The notes under the pieces were generated by a model. That model worked only from the letters and a program-made list of their open reading frames with translations, searched no databases and was not told the DNA's origin. From Streptomyces mobaraensis (GTDB lineage Bacteria > Actinomycetota > Actinomycetes > Streptomycetales > Streptomycetaceae): a DNA stretch of 64,000 nt. Position numbers and translations under genes: made by a program. Location: NCBI RefSeq assembly GCF_020099395.1, contig NZ_CP083590.1, positions 6,944,001-7,008,000 on the forward strand. Direction: 5' to 3'. This document shows positions 1 to 8,875 of this stretch, in pieces (the first letter of the stretch is position 1; each line of letters opens with the position of its first letter).

Positions 1-424
1 CCGGCGCCCGGCCGGACGGCGGGCGCGCCACGGCCGGCGCCGCGACCACGAACGTGCCGTGCCGGCCGCGCCCGGCCGCGTGCCCGTCCTCCGTCAGCCG
101 GCGGTACGCCTCGATCACCACCCCGCGCGACAGCCGCAGTTCACCGGCCAGCAGCCGGCTGGGCGGCAGCCGGCTGCCCACCGGCAGCCGCCCGTCGGCG
201 ATCGCCTCCCGGAGCCGCCGGGTCAGCCAGTCGGCCAGCCCACCCGGCGGCGCGTCGCCGACGTCGAGCTGGAGGAAGTCCGAACCGGAGGCACCCGGCT
301 CCGGGCCGGAGCCGCCTGTCTTCACATCGGAGGAACCCCCTTCCGGATGGGAAGAACCCGGCCCCGAGCCGGGGGCACCCGGCGCTATGGACCCTTTGGC
401 AGCACGCTCATTGGACCTGTCCAT
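1..424 (-). CDS. MocR/PdxR-type GntR regulator, N-terminal part (runs off left edge)
   Basis: The first 141 codons of a gene on the minus strand that continues past the left edge. After an acidic, Gly/Pro-rich leader (residues 1-50), residues about 60-129 form a GntR winged helix (WLTRRLREAIADGRLPVGSR, then LSRGVVIEAYRRL and a Gly-rich wing ending GTFVV). This wording is typical of MocR proteins, in which the DNA-binding domain is fused to a fold-type I aminotransferase-like domain that senses a PLP derivative; that domain would lie outside the window. It is divergent from a LysE-type exporter with 82 bp between starts, a common arrangement for a MocR regulator and its target transporter. The ATG at 424 is the most upstream good start. 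The aminotransferase fusion is inferred, not seen. Confidence 0.8.
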   Translation of the reverse strand, partial: MDRSNERAAKGSIAPGAPGSGPGSSHPEGGSSDVKTGGSGPEPGASGSDFLQLDVGDAPPGGLADWLTRRLREAIADGRLPVGSRLPPSRLLAGELRLSRGVVIEAYRRLTEDGHAAGRGRHGTFVVAAPAVARPPSGRAP

Positions 425-506
425 CGGGCCATTGTGACGGCAGGGTCGGAGAGGAGAAGACGCCGGGGCGGACAGGACCCGGCACGCGCGTCCCGGACGG
501 AGCACC

Positions 507-1112
507 TTGAGCATCGAATTCCTGCTGACCTCACTGATCGTCGTGGCCACCCCCGGTACCGGCGTGCTCTACACCATGGCCGCCGGCCTCTCGCGCGGCG
601 CCCGGGCGAGCCTCGTCGCCGCGACCGGCTGCACGCTCGGCACGCTGCCGCACATGGCGGCGGCCGTCACCGGCCTGGCCGCCCTGCTGCACACCAGCGC
701 GCTGGCCTTCCAGATCCTCAAGTACGCCGGTGTGGCCTACCTGTTGTTCATGGCCTGGGCGACGCTCCGCGACAAGGGGTCGCTCGCCGCCGACGAGGAC
801 GCCGCGCCCCGGTCCGCGGCGCGGACGATCCTCGACGGTGTGCTGATCAACATCCTCAACCCCAAGCTGACCCTCTTCTTCTTCGCCTTCCTCCCGCAGT
901 TCGTGAGCGAGGACGAGCCGCACGCCCTGCTGCGCATGGTCGAGCTGAGCGCCGTCTTCATCCTCCTCACCTTCCTGGTGTTCGTCGCCTACGGGCGGTT
1001 CGCGGCGGCCTTCCGGGACCGGGTGGTCTCAAGTCCCCGTGCCACGCGGTGGGTTCGCCGTGCCTTCGCGGGCGGTTTCGCGGCGCTGGGGATCGGACTG
1101 GCGTTCCTCTGA
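507..1112 (+). CDS. LysE/RhtB family amino-acid exporter
   Basis: 201-residue polytopic membrane protein of the usual LysE/RhtB length. It shows the early family signature ATPGTGVLYTMAAGLSRG (about residues 14-31), in place of the common PGP motif, then hydrophobic segments near 39-62, 66-84, 112-134, 143-168 and 181-201. Members export amino acids or derivatives across the cytoplasmic membrane; the substrate cannot be read from sequence. The TTG at 507 is preceded by GGAG and begins the conserved N-terminus. Divergent from a MocR regulator, which probably controls it. Its last 84 nt overlap the 3' end of the convergent DUF6777 lipoprotein gene. Confidence 0.88.
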   Translation: MSIEFLLTSLIVVATPGTGVLYTMAAGLSRGARASLVAATGCTLGTLPHMAAAVTGLAALLHTSALAFQILKYAGVAYLLFMAWATLRDKGSLAADEDAAPRSAARTILDGVLINILNPKLTLFFFAFLPQFVSEDEPHALLRMVELSAVFILLTFLVFVAYGRFAAAFRDRVVSSPRATRWVRRAFAGGFAALGIGLAFL

Positions 1113-2399
1113 CGGCGCCCGCGGCGCGGAGTACCCGCCGCCCGACGAGGGCGGTTCGGCCGGCCGGGCCGCCGGCGGCGACACCGTCCGCGGCGGACGC
1201 GGCGGCGTGGCCATCAGCGGCGCGGAGGGCTTGACCTGGGACTCGTGCGGCGCCGTCGTCGGGGCCGCGTGGGTGGGCGGGGCGACCGTGGGACGTTTCG
1301 ACGGCGGGTGGGGAGCCGTCGGGACGTGCGGTGGGGAGGGGACGTGCGGCGCCGACGGCGGGCGGGACGAGGTGCCGTGGGGGGAGGAGCCGCTCGGCGC
1401 GGAGCCGTGGGCGGACGGGGACGGCCGGTCGGAGGGCGGGCGGGGGGAAGTACCCGAGGAGGCGGACGAACCGGACGCGTCGGAGGACGGTGCCGACGGG
1501 CCGGAAGACGGGCCCGAAGGCGCGCCGGAGCCGTCCGGCGAGGGCGAGCCCGTACCCGTACCGGGGGTTCCCGGGGCGCCGGGGGTGTGGGACGGCGTCG
1601 GCGGCCGGGCCGTCGGCGCCGAGTCGTGCGAGCCGTCGTCACCGACCTCGCGGTGGAACATCCGGTCCTTCCGCTCGGTGTCGACCAGCGGGATCGCCTT
1701 CAGCGGGCCCTTGTCGGCGGGCCGCGGCAGGATGACCGTGACCGTCGCCACCGCGAAGCCCTCCCAGCGCCGCCCGTCGAACGCCGCGTCGCGCACGTTC
1801 ACCGAGGAGTCCGGCTCCCCCAGCGGGTTGCCGCAGTTGCACTTGACCGCCGGCTTCGCGTACGCGTCGACGAGCACCGCCACACCGGCCTGCAGCACGG
1901 CCGGGTAGGCCCGCGCCCGGCCCTCGCCGTCGTAGTCGTGATTGGTGACGAGCGTGTCGTGCATCAGGACCGCCGGCGTCAGGCCGTCGACGTACGCCTG
2001 GATCTCCGGCTCCGGGATGCCCCGGGCCTCGGCCCACGCCTTCGCCTTGACCGGGTCGCCCGCCAGGTCCTTGAGCAACTGGGCCTTGTCGCAGCGGGAG
2101 ATCTGCCGGGTGCCGCCGAAAGCGCCCGGCGCGTCGCCGACCGCCGTGCCCCCGCCGTCCGTCGAACTGACGCCCTGGACGTCGCTGTGCGGGTCGGAGA
2201 CGAACGGCGCGTCACCGGTCTGCCCGACCGCCTCCAGGGCGATCGTCTTCTTCCGGTCGCCGCCACCGGATCCGTCCGACGAACACGCCGCCAGGGCCGG
2301 GCCGACGGCGAGGACGGGGACCGCCAGCAGGGCGACGGTCCGGAACCGCCGTCGCTTCCGCCTGCTCGCCGTGTGGATGGGGACGGGTATCAGCCGCAT
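1029..2399 (-). CDS. DUF6777-domain lipoprotein with long Pro/Ser-rich tail
   Basis: A 456-residue exported lipoprotein. An Arg-rich n-region and hydrophobic stretch lead to the lipobox ALAAC with Cys39. Residues about 45-235 match the actinomycete DUF6777 family (CDKAQLLKDLAGDPVKAKAW, a YVDGLTP segment, and a CNCGNPLGEP motif). Residues 240-456 are an almost unbroken Pro/Ser/Thr/Gly tail, perhaps a wall-spanning stalk. The ATG at 2399 is chosen because the signal peptide starts there; the frame stays open upstream. It lies 131 bp downstream of a Ser/Thr kinase on the same strand and is probably co-transcribed, so it may be a partner or sensor for it. The tail overlaps the convergent exporter gene by 84 nt. 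No enzymatic function is known. Confidence 0.82.
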   Translation of the reverse strand: MRLIPVPIHTASRRKRRRFRTVALLAVPVLAVGPALAACSSDGSGGGDRKKTIALEAVGQTGDAPFVSDPHSDVQGVSSTDGGGTAVGDAPGAFGGTRQISRCDKAQLLKDLAGDPVKAKAWAEARGIPEPEIQAYVDGLTPAVLMHDTLVTNHDYDGEGRARAYPAVLQAGVAVLVDAYAKPAVKCNCGNPLGEPDSSVNVRDAAFDGRRWEGFAVATVTVILPRPADKGPLKAIPLVDTERKDRMFHREVGDDGSHDSAPTARPPTPSHTPGAPGTPGTGTGSPSPDGSGAPSGPSSGPSAPSSDASGSSASSGTSPRPPSDRPSPSAHGSAPSGSSPHGTSSRPPSAPHVPSPPHVPTAPHPPSKRPTVAPPTHAAPTTAPHESQVKPSAPLMATPPRPPRTVSPPAARPAEPPSSGGGYSAPRAPSEERQSDPQRRETAREGTANPPRGTGT

Positions 2400-2530
2400 G
2401 TGCGCACCCCCGATTGCCGGTTCTTGCACTGCCGATGACTGCTGATGACTGCCGGTGGACTTCTCGCGGGCGGACCGGTGGGCGGGCCGGGACGCCGATG
2501 GCTCTGTACGGCCGGTCGGCTTGCTGACGG

Positions 2531-4294
2531 TCAGTAGGGACGGCAGGTGGTCACCCAGCTGCCGGGCGGACAGGTCGTCGTGGGGCCGGGCGTGGATTCC
2601 GCAGAGCCGCCGGAGCTGTCGTCGTCGGTCGGCGCGGGCGCCGACGAACGGTCGCCGTTCGTCTCGGAGGAGGGCTCCGGCTGCCGCACCGGCGCCGAGG
2701 ACGGGGTCGACGTCCCGCCCGAAGGGCTCGTCCCCGGGTCCTTGCCGTCGTGGAGGAACAGGACGGCCGAGACGCCCCCGCCCGCGATGAGCAGGGCCAG
2801 CAGGGGAGCGGTCAGCCTGCGCGCGGACCACCGGCCGCCGTGGGCCGGCGCCGCCCCGCCACCGCCGGCGACGAGCCCCGGCGTCCCCGCCGACCGCGGT
2901 ACGGCCGGGGAACCAGGGGTGGGGACAGGGCCGTAGGGGGCGTACGGAGTGGGGGGCGTCCCGGTGCCGGGAGCGGGGGAGGGAGAGGGGGAAGGGGAGT
3001 AGGGGCGGACGTCGGGTGAGGTGGGGATGTACGTCGGGAGGTGCCCGGACGGGGTGCCGGGGTCGTGGTACGAGGGCGCGGGCGGGGTGCCGTCCGGCGT
3101 GCGGGGGGTGGCGGACGCGCTCCGGCTCCCGGACGTTCCCGGGGGCACGGGCGTTCCATGGTTCGCGGAGGCGGAGGGCGGCGCCGTGCCCGCTCGGGCG
3201 GGTGCCCCGGGTCCGGTGCTCCAGGGTTCCGTCGCCGTGCCGGTGCCCGGCCGGGGCACAGGCGCCCTCGGGTCGGCGGTGGCCCGCGCTCCCGGCCGTT
3301 CCTCCGCGGTTCCGTCCGGGTCCCGCTTTCCCGGCGCCCCGGAAGAGGAGCCCGCGCCCCCGGCGGTGCCGTGCGCGTCACGTTCGCCGGGGCCCCCGCC
3401 CGACCGTCCCGGATGCGGGAAGGCGGCCCCCGCGCCCGTCCCCGTCCGGCCGCCCACCGCCGGCGCGGCCGCCGCCGCGTTCAGCAGCCGCTGCGCCTCC
3501 ACCGAACCCATGCGCGCGCTCGGGTCCTTGCGGAGCAGGCCGAGCAGGAGCGGCGCGAGCGGGCCGGCGCGGCGGGGCGCGGGCGGGTCCTCGTGCACGA
3601 CGGCCTGGAGCGTGCCCAGCGCCGAGGCGCGGCGGAACGGCGACATCCCCTCGACGGCCGCGTAGAGCGTGGCGCCCAGCGACCACAGGTCCGAGGGCGT
3701 GCCGGGGTGCTTGCCGAGCGCCCGCTCGGGGGCCAGGTAGTCGGGCGAACCGATGACGTCACCGGTGCGGGTGAGGGTGCCCGTGCCCTCGACGAGGGCG
3801 ATGCCGAAGTCCGTCAGCACCACCCGCCCGTCGTCCTGGAGCAGGACGTTGGCGGGCTTGACGTCGCGGTGCAGGACGCCTGCGGCGTGCGCGCTGCGGA
3901 GCGCCAGGAGCACCGCGGACCCCACGCGTGCCGCCTCCTTGGGCGAGAGGAGGCCGTCGGCCTCCAGGACGTCGGCGAGCGACCGGCCGCGGACCAGTTC
4001 CATGACGATCCACGGGCGGCCGTGCTCCTCGACCACGTCGTGCACGGTGATCACGTAGGGGTGGCTGATGCGGGCCGCCGCCCGGGCCTCCTGGACCAGC
4101 CGGGCGTGCAGCACCCGGACGTCGGCCTCGCGCAGGTGCTCGGGGGCCCGGACCTCCTTGACGGCCACTTCGCGGCCCAGCACCTCGTCGTAGGCGCGCC
4201 ACACCACGCCCATGCCGCCGCTGCCGAGCCTGCCCAGCAGCCGGTACCGCCCGGCCAGCAGGGGAAACCGCTCGTCGCCGCCGTTGGCGTCCAT
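2531..4294 (-). CDS. Transmembrane Ser/Thr protein kinase (Hanks/PASTA-less type)
   Basis: 587 residues. The kinase domain covers about residues 17-275: glycine loop GSGGMG (25-30), VAVKE with Lys46, Glu69, catalytic HRDVKPAN (Asp144), DFG (162-164) and APE (188-190), so it should be active. A long Pro/Ser/Thr/Gly linker follows, then one membrane span (LTAPLLALLIAGGGVSAVLFL, about 495-515) and an extracellular tail of about 70 residues with two Cys in the last 13. No PASTA, WD or NHL sensor is visible. The ATG at 4294 has a strong GGAGGGGG upstream and starts at MDANGG just before the domain; the frame is open further upstream without conservation. Probably heads a unit with the DUF6777 lipoprotein. 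Confidence 0.9.
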   Translation of the reverse strand: MDANGGDERFPLLAGRYRLLGRLGSGGMGVVWRAYDEVLGREVAVKEVRAPEHLREADVRVLHARLVQEARAAARISHPYVITVHDVVEEHGRPWIVMELVRGRSLADVLEADGLLSPKEAARVGSAVLLALRSAHAAGVLHRDVKPANVLLQDDGRVVLTDFGIALVEGTGTLTRTGDVIGSPDYLAPERALGKHPGTPSDLWSLGATLYAAVEGMSPFRRASALGTLQAVVHEDPPAPRRAGPLAPLLLGLLRKDPSARMGSVEAQRLLNAAAAAPAVGGRTGTGAGAAFPHPGRSGGGPGERDAHGTAGGAGSSSGAPGKRDPDGTAEERPGARATADPRAPVPRPGTGTATEPWSTGPGAPARAGTAPPSASANHGTPVPPGTSGSRSASATPRTPDGTPPAPSYHDPGTPSGHLPTYIPTSPDVRPYSPSPSPSPAPGTGTPPTPYAPYGPVPTPGSPAVPRSAGTPGLVAGGGGAAPAHGGRWSARRLTAPLLALLIAGGGVSAVLFLHDGKDPGTSPSGGTSTPSSAPVRQPEPSSETNGDRSSAPAPTDDDSSGGSAESTPGPTTTCPPGSWVTTCRPY

Positions 4295-4402
4295 GGCGTC
4301 CCGCCCCCTCCCCCGTGGGAGCCCGGGCCGCTCCGGGCACCCGCGCAATCGGGCCACACCGGCTGGGACGCGACGGCGTGCCATACCGTTCCCAGTGAGG
4401 GG

Positions 4403-4593
4403 GCCCCGGTCCCGCCCCTTCACCGTTTCTTGCGGGGGCCAGCCCCCGCACCCCCGAAGCGCCCTGCGGGCGCTGTCCTCAAACGCCGGACGGGCTATAT
4501 AGCCCGTCCGGCGTTTGAGGACGAGCGGCGGAGCCGCGAAAAGCGGGGTCTGGGGCGCAGCCCCAGGAAGCGGCGAAGGGGCGGGACCGGGGC
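4403..4593. repeat. Dispersed inverted-repeat element, copy 1 (191 bp)
   Basis: Bounded by perfect 19-bp inverted repeats (GCCCCGGTCCCGCCCCTTC at 4403-4421 and its complement at 4575-4593). The centre, 4475-4522, is a perfect 48-nt palindrome built on TCAAACGCCGGACGGGC. GC-rich sub-hairpins flank it. Copies lie at 22166-22374 and 57499-57690. It sits just past the 3' end of the esterase gene and before the kinase start, and the 24-bp stem could end transcription. No open frame; looks like a non-autonomous or REP-like intergenic element of streptomycetes. Confidence 0.8.
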
Positions 4594-4604
4594 ACCCCCC
4601 CCGA

Positions 4605-5723
4605 TCAGCGCGGGTCGGCGAGCTGGCGGTCGAGCCAGCGGAGTACCTCGGGGTACTCCTCGCGCCACGTCTGGAAGTTGTGGCCGCCTTCGTCGCGGAT
4701 CAGTTTGTCGACCTTGGTCGGCCACTTGGCCTTCTCGGCGAAGTGCTCGGCCTGCTTGAGGTACTTCTCCTCGCCCTTCTTGCTGACGCCGACCAGCAGC
4801 GACACCGGCGGCGCGGGCATGTGGGTCAGACGCCAGACGAGGTCGGCCTCGTTCTTGAGCTGCTTGTTGCCGGCGTAGAGGTCGCCGGTCTCGCGGTCCT
4901 GGCGGGCGAAGAAGTCGGCGGAGAGGCCGGCGCCGGCGCCGTAGCGGGCCGGGTTGGTCATGGCCATCTTCAACGCGCAGTAGCCGCCGGTGGAGTTGCC
5001 GACGGCGCCCCAGCCGCCGCGCGAGTTGTCGGCCCGGTACTTGTCGTTGACGGCGACCGGCAGGTCCTGGTTGAAGAAGGTCATCGCCTGCGGGCCGCCG
5101 GGGACGTCGGTGCAGTTGGTGTCGCGGTCGGCGACGACCGACGGGCGGACCATCAGGACGATGGTGGGCCGCATCTTGCGCTCCTTGACGAGCTTGGACG
5201 CGGCCTGGGGGACCTTGATCTGGGTGATCAGGTTTCTGGAGACGCCGGGCTGGCCGGTGACCGCGACGATCACCGGGAAGCGGTCCTTCTCGTGGCCCTT
5301 CTGGAAGTACTGCGGCGGCAGGTACGCGTACCCGTCCATGCTCAGGCCGGTGACCGGTCCGTGGATCGATATCCGGTCCACCTGCCCGCCCTTCTCGCGC
5401 GGGCCGAGCCCCACCGACTCCTGGCCCTTCACCACGAGCGCGGGCGGCCGCTTCTCGCCCTCCTTGCCGGGCTGGAGCTCCTGGCGGCTGGAGTTCTGCC
5501 CGAACAGTTCCTTCCAGGTGGAGTAGAAACCGAACTCGTTGTTGGCGGCGACGAGCAGCACGGCCAGGACGCTCACCTGGGAGACGACGAGCATGCCCAG
5601 GCGCGAGGCCCAGGACAGCACCCCCTTGCGGGCGGCGCGCGGCCACAGCCACAGAACCAGGGCGCACACCGCGACCGCGATGAACACCAAGAGCAACAGT
5701 AGATTCTGGGACGTGAGACCCAC
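4605..5723 (-). CDS. Membrane-anchored esterase of the antigen-85/esterase D type
   Basis: 372 residues. Two hydrophobic segments (about 7-28 and 40-60) anchor the N-terminus; the rest is an alpha/beta-hydrolase domain. Nucleophile motif GNSTGG puts the catalytic Ser at 244, and EGGHNF gives His348; an acidic residue near 310-325 would complete the triad. The fold and the Trp-Gly-rich approach to the nucleophile (RGGWGAVGNSTGGYCALK) resemble bacterial PF00756 esterases, which include mycolyltransferases and feruloyl esterases. Because the host family lacks mycolates, a different acyl substrate is likely. ATG at 5723 follows GGAGG. Single-gene unit with an element at its 3' end. Confidence 0.82.
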   Translation of the reverse strand: MGLTSQNLLLLLVFIAVAVCALVLWLWPRAARKGVLSWASRLGMLVVSQVSVLAVLLVAANNEFGFYSTWKELFGQNSSRQELQPGKEGEKRPPALVVKGQESVGLGPREKGGQVDRISIHGPVTGLSMDGYAYLPPQYFQKGHEKDRFPVIVAVTGQPGVSRNLITQIKVPQAASKLVKERKMRPTIVLMVRPSVVADRDTNCTDVPGGPQAMTFFNQDLPVAVNDKYRADNSRGGWGAVGNSTGGYCALKMAMTNPARYGAGAGLSADFFARQDRETGDLYAGNKQLKNEADLVWRLTHMPAPPVSLLVGVSKKGEEKYLKQAEHFAEKAKWPTKVDKLIRDEGGHNFQTWREEYPEVLRWLDRQLADPR

Positions 5724-5896
5724 GGTGGTAACTCCTCCTGGAGGGTGCTTTCACCTGAGAGAGAGGGAGGGCGACCGGGGGCGGTTCCGTATATACGCCG
5801 CGATCTCATGTTATAGCGGTCACTGACGGCACGCACATCCGCTCACGGCCGCCGCGGGGAAGGCGCCGAAGCCGGCGCCCGGGGAGATTACCACGC

Positions 5897-5910
5897 GGTA
5901 AGGGCTTACC
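5897..5910. promoter_or_regulatory. Palindrome GGTAAG-GG-CTTACC, candidate operator
   Basis: The 298-bp gap between the divergent esterase (start 5723) and hydrolase (start 6022) genes carries a 6-2-6 inverted repeat at 5897-5910, followed by AATAAGTGGGTACTT, an unusually A+T-rich patch for this DNA. It lies about 110 bp upstream of the hydrolase start. An operator or promoter here is likely, but the regulator is unknown. Confidence 0.4.
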
Positions 5911-6021
5911 AATAAGTGGGTACTTGTGCGCAAAAGGCCCGGGGCGGAGGCTGGGAACCACTCCGGCGGAATAGCCGGGGAACGCATCGGCCCGGCAGTC
6001 AGGCAATGAGGTAATTCCCGC

Positions 6022-6912
6022 ATGAAGCGCGACAGCGTTGTCGTCAACGACGTCGGGATTTCTTTTGTGGAGGAGGGCGAAGGCCCCCTCGCACTGCTCC
6101 TCCACGGATTCCCCGAGTCCGGGGAGGCCGCGTACCGCCATGTCATACCGGCCCTCGCGGCCGCCGGCTACCGCGCCGTCGCGCCGAACATCCGGGGGTT
6201 CGCCCCCTCGGCCCTGCCCGCGGACGGCAGCATGCGCCTCGCCGACCTGGTCGCGGACGCCAACGCGCTGCACGAAGCGCTGGGCGGCGGCCCCGACGCG
6301 GTCGTGATCGGCCACGACTGGGGCGCGGCCACGGCGTGGGCGGTGGCCCACACCGCGCCGGAGCGCTGGGCCCGCGTGGTGGCCAGTGACGTCCCGCCGC
6401 TCGCCTTCTTCGGCGAATACGCGAACACCTACGAGGGCATCGAGCGGCTGAACCACTTCTGGTTCTTCCAGATGGACATGGCGGACGAGGTCCTCGCCGC
6501 CGACGACATGGCGTGGGTGCGCCGGGTCATGCAGGACAAGTGGACCGCGGACGCCTATGACGCCACGGCGGATTTCGAGGCCGTCCGCAAGGCGCTCGGC
6601 GAGCCGGCCCGGCTGCGCGCCGCCATCGACCTCTACCGCGTGAACTTCGCGCCGAAGGAGATGGGAACGCCGGAATGGGCCGCCCGGCACGCCGCCCTCT
6701 GGGGCGAGGTCCCGGTCCAGCCGGCCTTGTACCTGCACGGCACCGAGGACAAGAGCGTCGTTCTGGACGAGGCCGGACTGGCGAGGATCGGGGCCTCGCT
6801 GTCGAAGGGGTCGGAGGCGGCCTTCATCGAGGGCGCGGGGCATCTGGTGCCCGCCGAGAAGCCGGCCGAGTACACGGAGCGCGTCCTCGCCTTCCTGGCC
6901 AAGGAGGTGTGA
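6022..6912 (+). CDS. Alpha/beta hydrolase, epoxide hydrolase/haloalkane dehalogenase-like
   Basis: 296-residue soluble enzyme. Oxyanion motif HGFPE (28-32), nucleophile motif GHDWG with Asp99 rather than Ser, and the C-terminal GAGHLVP with His near 274. An Asp nucleophile points to epoxide hydrolases or dehalogenases, which form an alkyl-enzyme ester that water then cleaves. A cap region (about 130-210) is rich in aromatic residues (NHFWFFQ), as in epoxide hydrolases. Start ATG at 6022 follows GAGGT. The next gene, a 2OG-Fe dioxygenase, begins 141 bp downstream, so they may or may not share a transcript. Substrate unknown. Confidence 0.85.
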   Translation: MKRDSVVVNDVGISFVEEGEGPLALLLHGFPESGEAAYRHVIPALAAAGYRAVAPNIRGFAPSALPADGSMRLADLVADANALHEALGGGPDAVVIGHDWGAATAWAVAHTAPERWARVVASDVPPLAFFGEYANTYEGIERLNHFWFFQMDMADEVLAADDMAWVRRVMQDKWTADAYDATADFEAVRKALGEPARLRAAIDLYRVNFAPKEMGTPEWAARHAALWGEVPVQPALYLHGTEDKSVVLDEAGLARIGASLSKGSEAAFIEGAGHLVPAEKPAEYTERVLAFLAKEV

Positions 6913-7053
6913 GGCGGCACCGCGTGGCGAGTGTGTCATGTGTGACGCGCGTGACGGAAGTTGTCGGACGCTGCCCTTCGGCCCCGCTCCTGCGTAGGCT
7001 CGGTCATCGGTATCCGGCCCACACGAAGGCTCACGGAAGGCTGAGGCAGACCG

Positions 7054-7785
7054 ATGATTCCTGCGTCCCCGCGCGTCTCCGGGCGACCCGGGACGGACGG
7101 CGGGCAACTCCCGCCGCCGTTCGTCCACTTCTCCGCCGAACTGCTGACGGGCGCCCTCGCGGCCCTGCCGCCGGCGGCGGTGACCCTGTTCACCGAGTCC
7201 TGGAACGACCTGCCCGCCGACGCCCACCTGGGCGCCGGCACCCCGTACCGCTTCCGCCGGTACAGCAGATTCCGGATCCTTCGGGACGGCCTGGAGCGGC
7301 TGCCGCACGCGGCCTTCTTCCAGGACGCGGCCGTGAACCGGGTGAACGGCGGCGTGGACCGCATGTTCGCCCCGCTGTCGGACGGCGTGGCCGCGGGGGC
7401 CGCGCTGGAGACGGTCGTCCGTACGCTCCGGGAGCGGCTGCCCGGGCCGCGCGACGGGATGGACGCCTGCGGGGTGCACCAGATACGCGTCGTCGCCACG
7501 GCGGACGCCGAGGGGCACCCCGCCCCGGAGGGCGTCCACCAGGACGGGCACTGTTACGTCGCCCAGGTGCTGATCCGGCGCGAGAACGTGGAGGGGGCGG
7601 ACTCGCGCCTCTACGGCCTGGACCGGACGCCCGTCCACGAGGCGCTGCTGACCACGCCGTTCGAGACCATCGTCCTCGACGACCGCCGGGTCTTCCACGG
7701 CGTCACGCCCATCCGTCCGGCCGCGGGGGCCGGACGGGGCGTGCGGGACATGCTGCTGGTCGACTTCTTCCCCTTCGAGGGCTGA
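7054..7785 (+). CDS. 2OG-Fe dioxygenase family protein (PF10014/BsmA type)
   Basis: 243 residues matching the family of non-haem iron, 2-oxoglutarate-dependent oxygenases that includes amino-acid hydroxylases. The facial triad is visible: HQD (His162, Asp164) and RRVFHGV (His215), with Arg231 in GVRDML as the probable 2-oxoglutarate anchor. YRFRRYSRF near 65-73 and the EGVHQDGH block are typical of the family. Known relatives hydroxylate free amino acids such as isoleucine; the substrate here is not predictable. Start ATG at 7054, weak GAGG upstream. Follows a hydrolase on the same strand; convergent with a secreted protein gene. Confidence 0.8.
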   Translation: MIPASPRVSGRPGTDGGQLPPPFVHFSAELLTGALAALPPAAVTLFTESWNDLPADAHLGAGTPYRFRRYSRFRILRDGLERLPHAAFFQDAAVNRVNGGVDRMFAPLSDGVAAGAALETVVRTLRERLPGPRDGMDACGVHQIRVVATADAEGHPAPEGVHQDGHCYVAQVLIRRENVEGADSRLYGLDRTPVHEALLTTPFETIVLDDRRVFHGVTPIRPAAGAGRGVRDMLLVDFFPFEG

Positions 7786-7840
7786 TTCCCGTCCGGGGAC
7801 CGATCCCCCTCCTGGGACCGATCTCCCTCCGGGGGCCGCG

Positions 7841-8875
7841 TCACTGCCGGACGGTCCAGTGGTCGTCGGCCCCCGCGCGGAGGAACTTCAGCCCGGGGCA
7901 GAGGAAGTCCCGGCCGTCGGGGGCGGGGTCGGTCCAGGGGGAGTCCGCCGGGCTCGCGGGGTTCCAGGCGCCGCCGCGGCGGAGCCTGATCGCGGAGCTG
8001 TCGAAGACGGTGTTCCGGGCTTCGGTGCAGTACCAGCCCACCCCCGTGGCGGGGTTGACGCTCGCGTAGATCTCGAACATGTCCCAGCCGTGGTCCAGCC
8101 CGCTCGTGTCCTTCCCGGACTGGCGGTAGAGCAGCTCCCAGCTCGCCGTGCGGTGGTTGTACAGGTAGGCGCCCCAGGTGTTGCCCGAGCCGCCTTCGCG
8201 CACCAGCTGGACGCTGTAGGCGGCCGGGGCGCCGCCGCCGGGGGTGTACTTCGCGAGGAACGCCGCGTCGACGGGCAGCGTCTTGGCGGGGCCGCCCGGT
8301 CCGCACCAGTCCCAGGCCCACAGTTCGGGGCCGCTCTGCCAGTAGGCCGTGACCACTTCCATGCACGAGTTCTGGGCCTTGGTGGTGGGCGCGTAGGTGA
8401 AGTTCTCGGAGTCCCGGACGCGGTACGCGGGGTCGACGGTGTGGGTGGCCGTGATGCCGTCGTGGGTGCCGGGCTGCGGGAAGACGCCCCACCAGTCGTG
8501 GGTGAGATCGGCGTCCGGCCGCGCCGGCCGGCGGGACCGGTCCGGTCCGCCCTCGCGAGCGGCGGCGCGGCGGCCCTCGGCGAAGGCGCGGACGGCCCGG
8601 TCGCGGGCGGGGGAGCGGTCGGGCGTACGGGCTCCGGTCACCCGGCCGCGGTGGGGCGCGGCGGGGTCGGGGGTGCGGGCGGCGGTGGTGCCGGCGGGCT
8701 CCACGGGAACGGTGTGGGTGCCGGACGCCGTGGCGGTGCCCGTGGGCCGGGCACCCGGCTCCGCGGCGGCGCTGCTCTGCGCCGCGCCGCCCGTCAGCGC
8801 GGCGGACGTGAGGAGGAGGGCCGCCGCGAGGAGGGTGCGGCAGCCGGCGGCGAGGGGGTGGTGGTGTCTGCGCAT
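7841..8875 (-). CDS. Secreted protein of unknown function, Trp/Tyr-rich domain
   Basis: 344 residues. A Sec-type signal peptide (His/Arg-rich start, then hydrophobic TLLAAALLLTSAALTGGAAQ) and a low-complexity linker to about residue 125 precede a Trp/Tyr/Asn-rich domain of about 215 residues (HDWWGVFPQPG, ENFTYAPTTKAQNSCMEVVT, AWDWCGPGG, LYNHRTASWELLY, GWYCTEARN). Six or more Cys suggest disulphides. I recall similar secreted streptomycete proteins, sometimes labelled carbohydrate-binding, but no catalytic motif is clear. The ATG at 8875 is preferred over one 33 nt upstream because GGAAGG lies 6 nt before it. Confidence 0.75.
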   Translation of the reverse strand: MRRHHHPLAAGCRTLLAAALLLTSAALTGGAAQSSAAAEPGARPTGTATASGTHTVPVEPAGTTAARTPDPAAPHRGRVTGARTPDRSPARDRAVRAFAEGRRAAAREGGPDRSRRPARPDADLTHDWWGVFPQPGTHDGITATHTVDPAYRVRDSENFTYAPTTKAQNSCMEVVTAYWQSGPELWAWDWCGPGGPAKTLPVDAAFLAKYTPGGGAPAAYSVQLVREGGSGNTWGAYLYNHRTASWELLYRQSGKDTSGLDHGWDMFEIYASVNPATGVGWYCTEARNTVFDSSAIRLRRGGAWNPASPADSPWTDPAPDGRDFLCPGLKFLRAGADDHWTVRQ

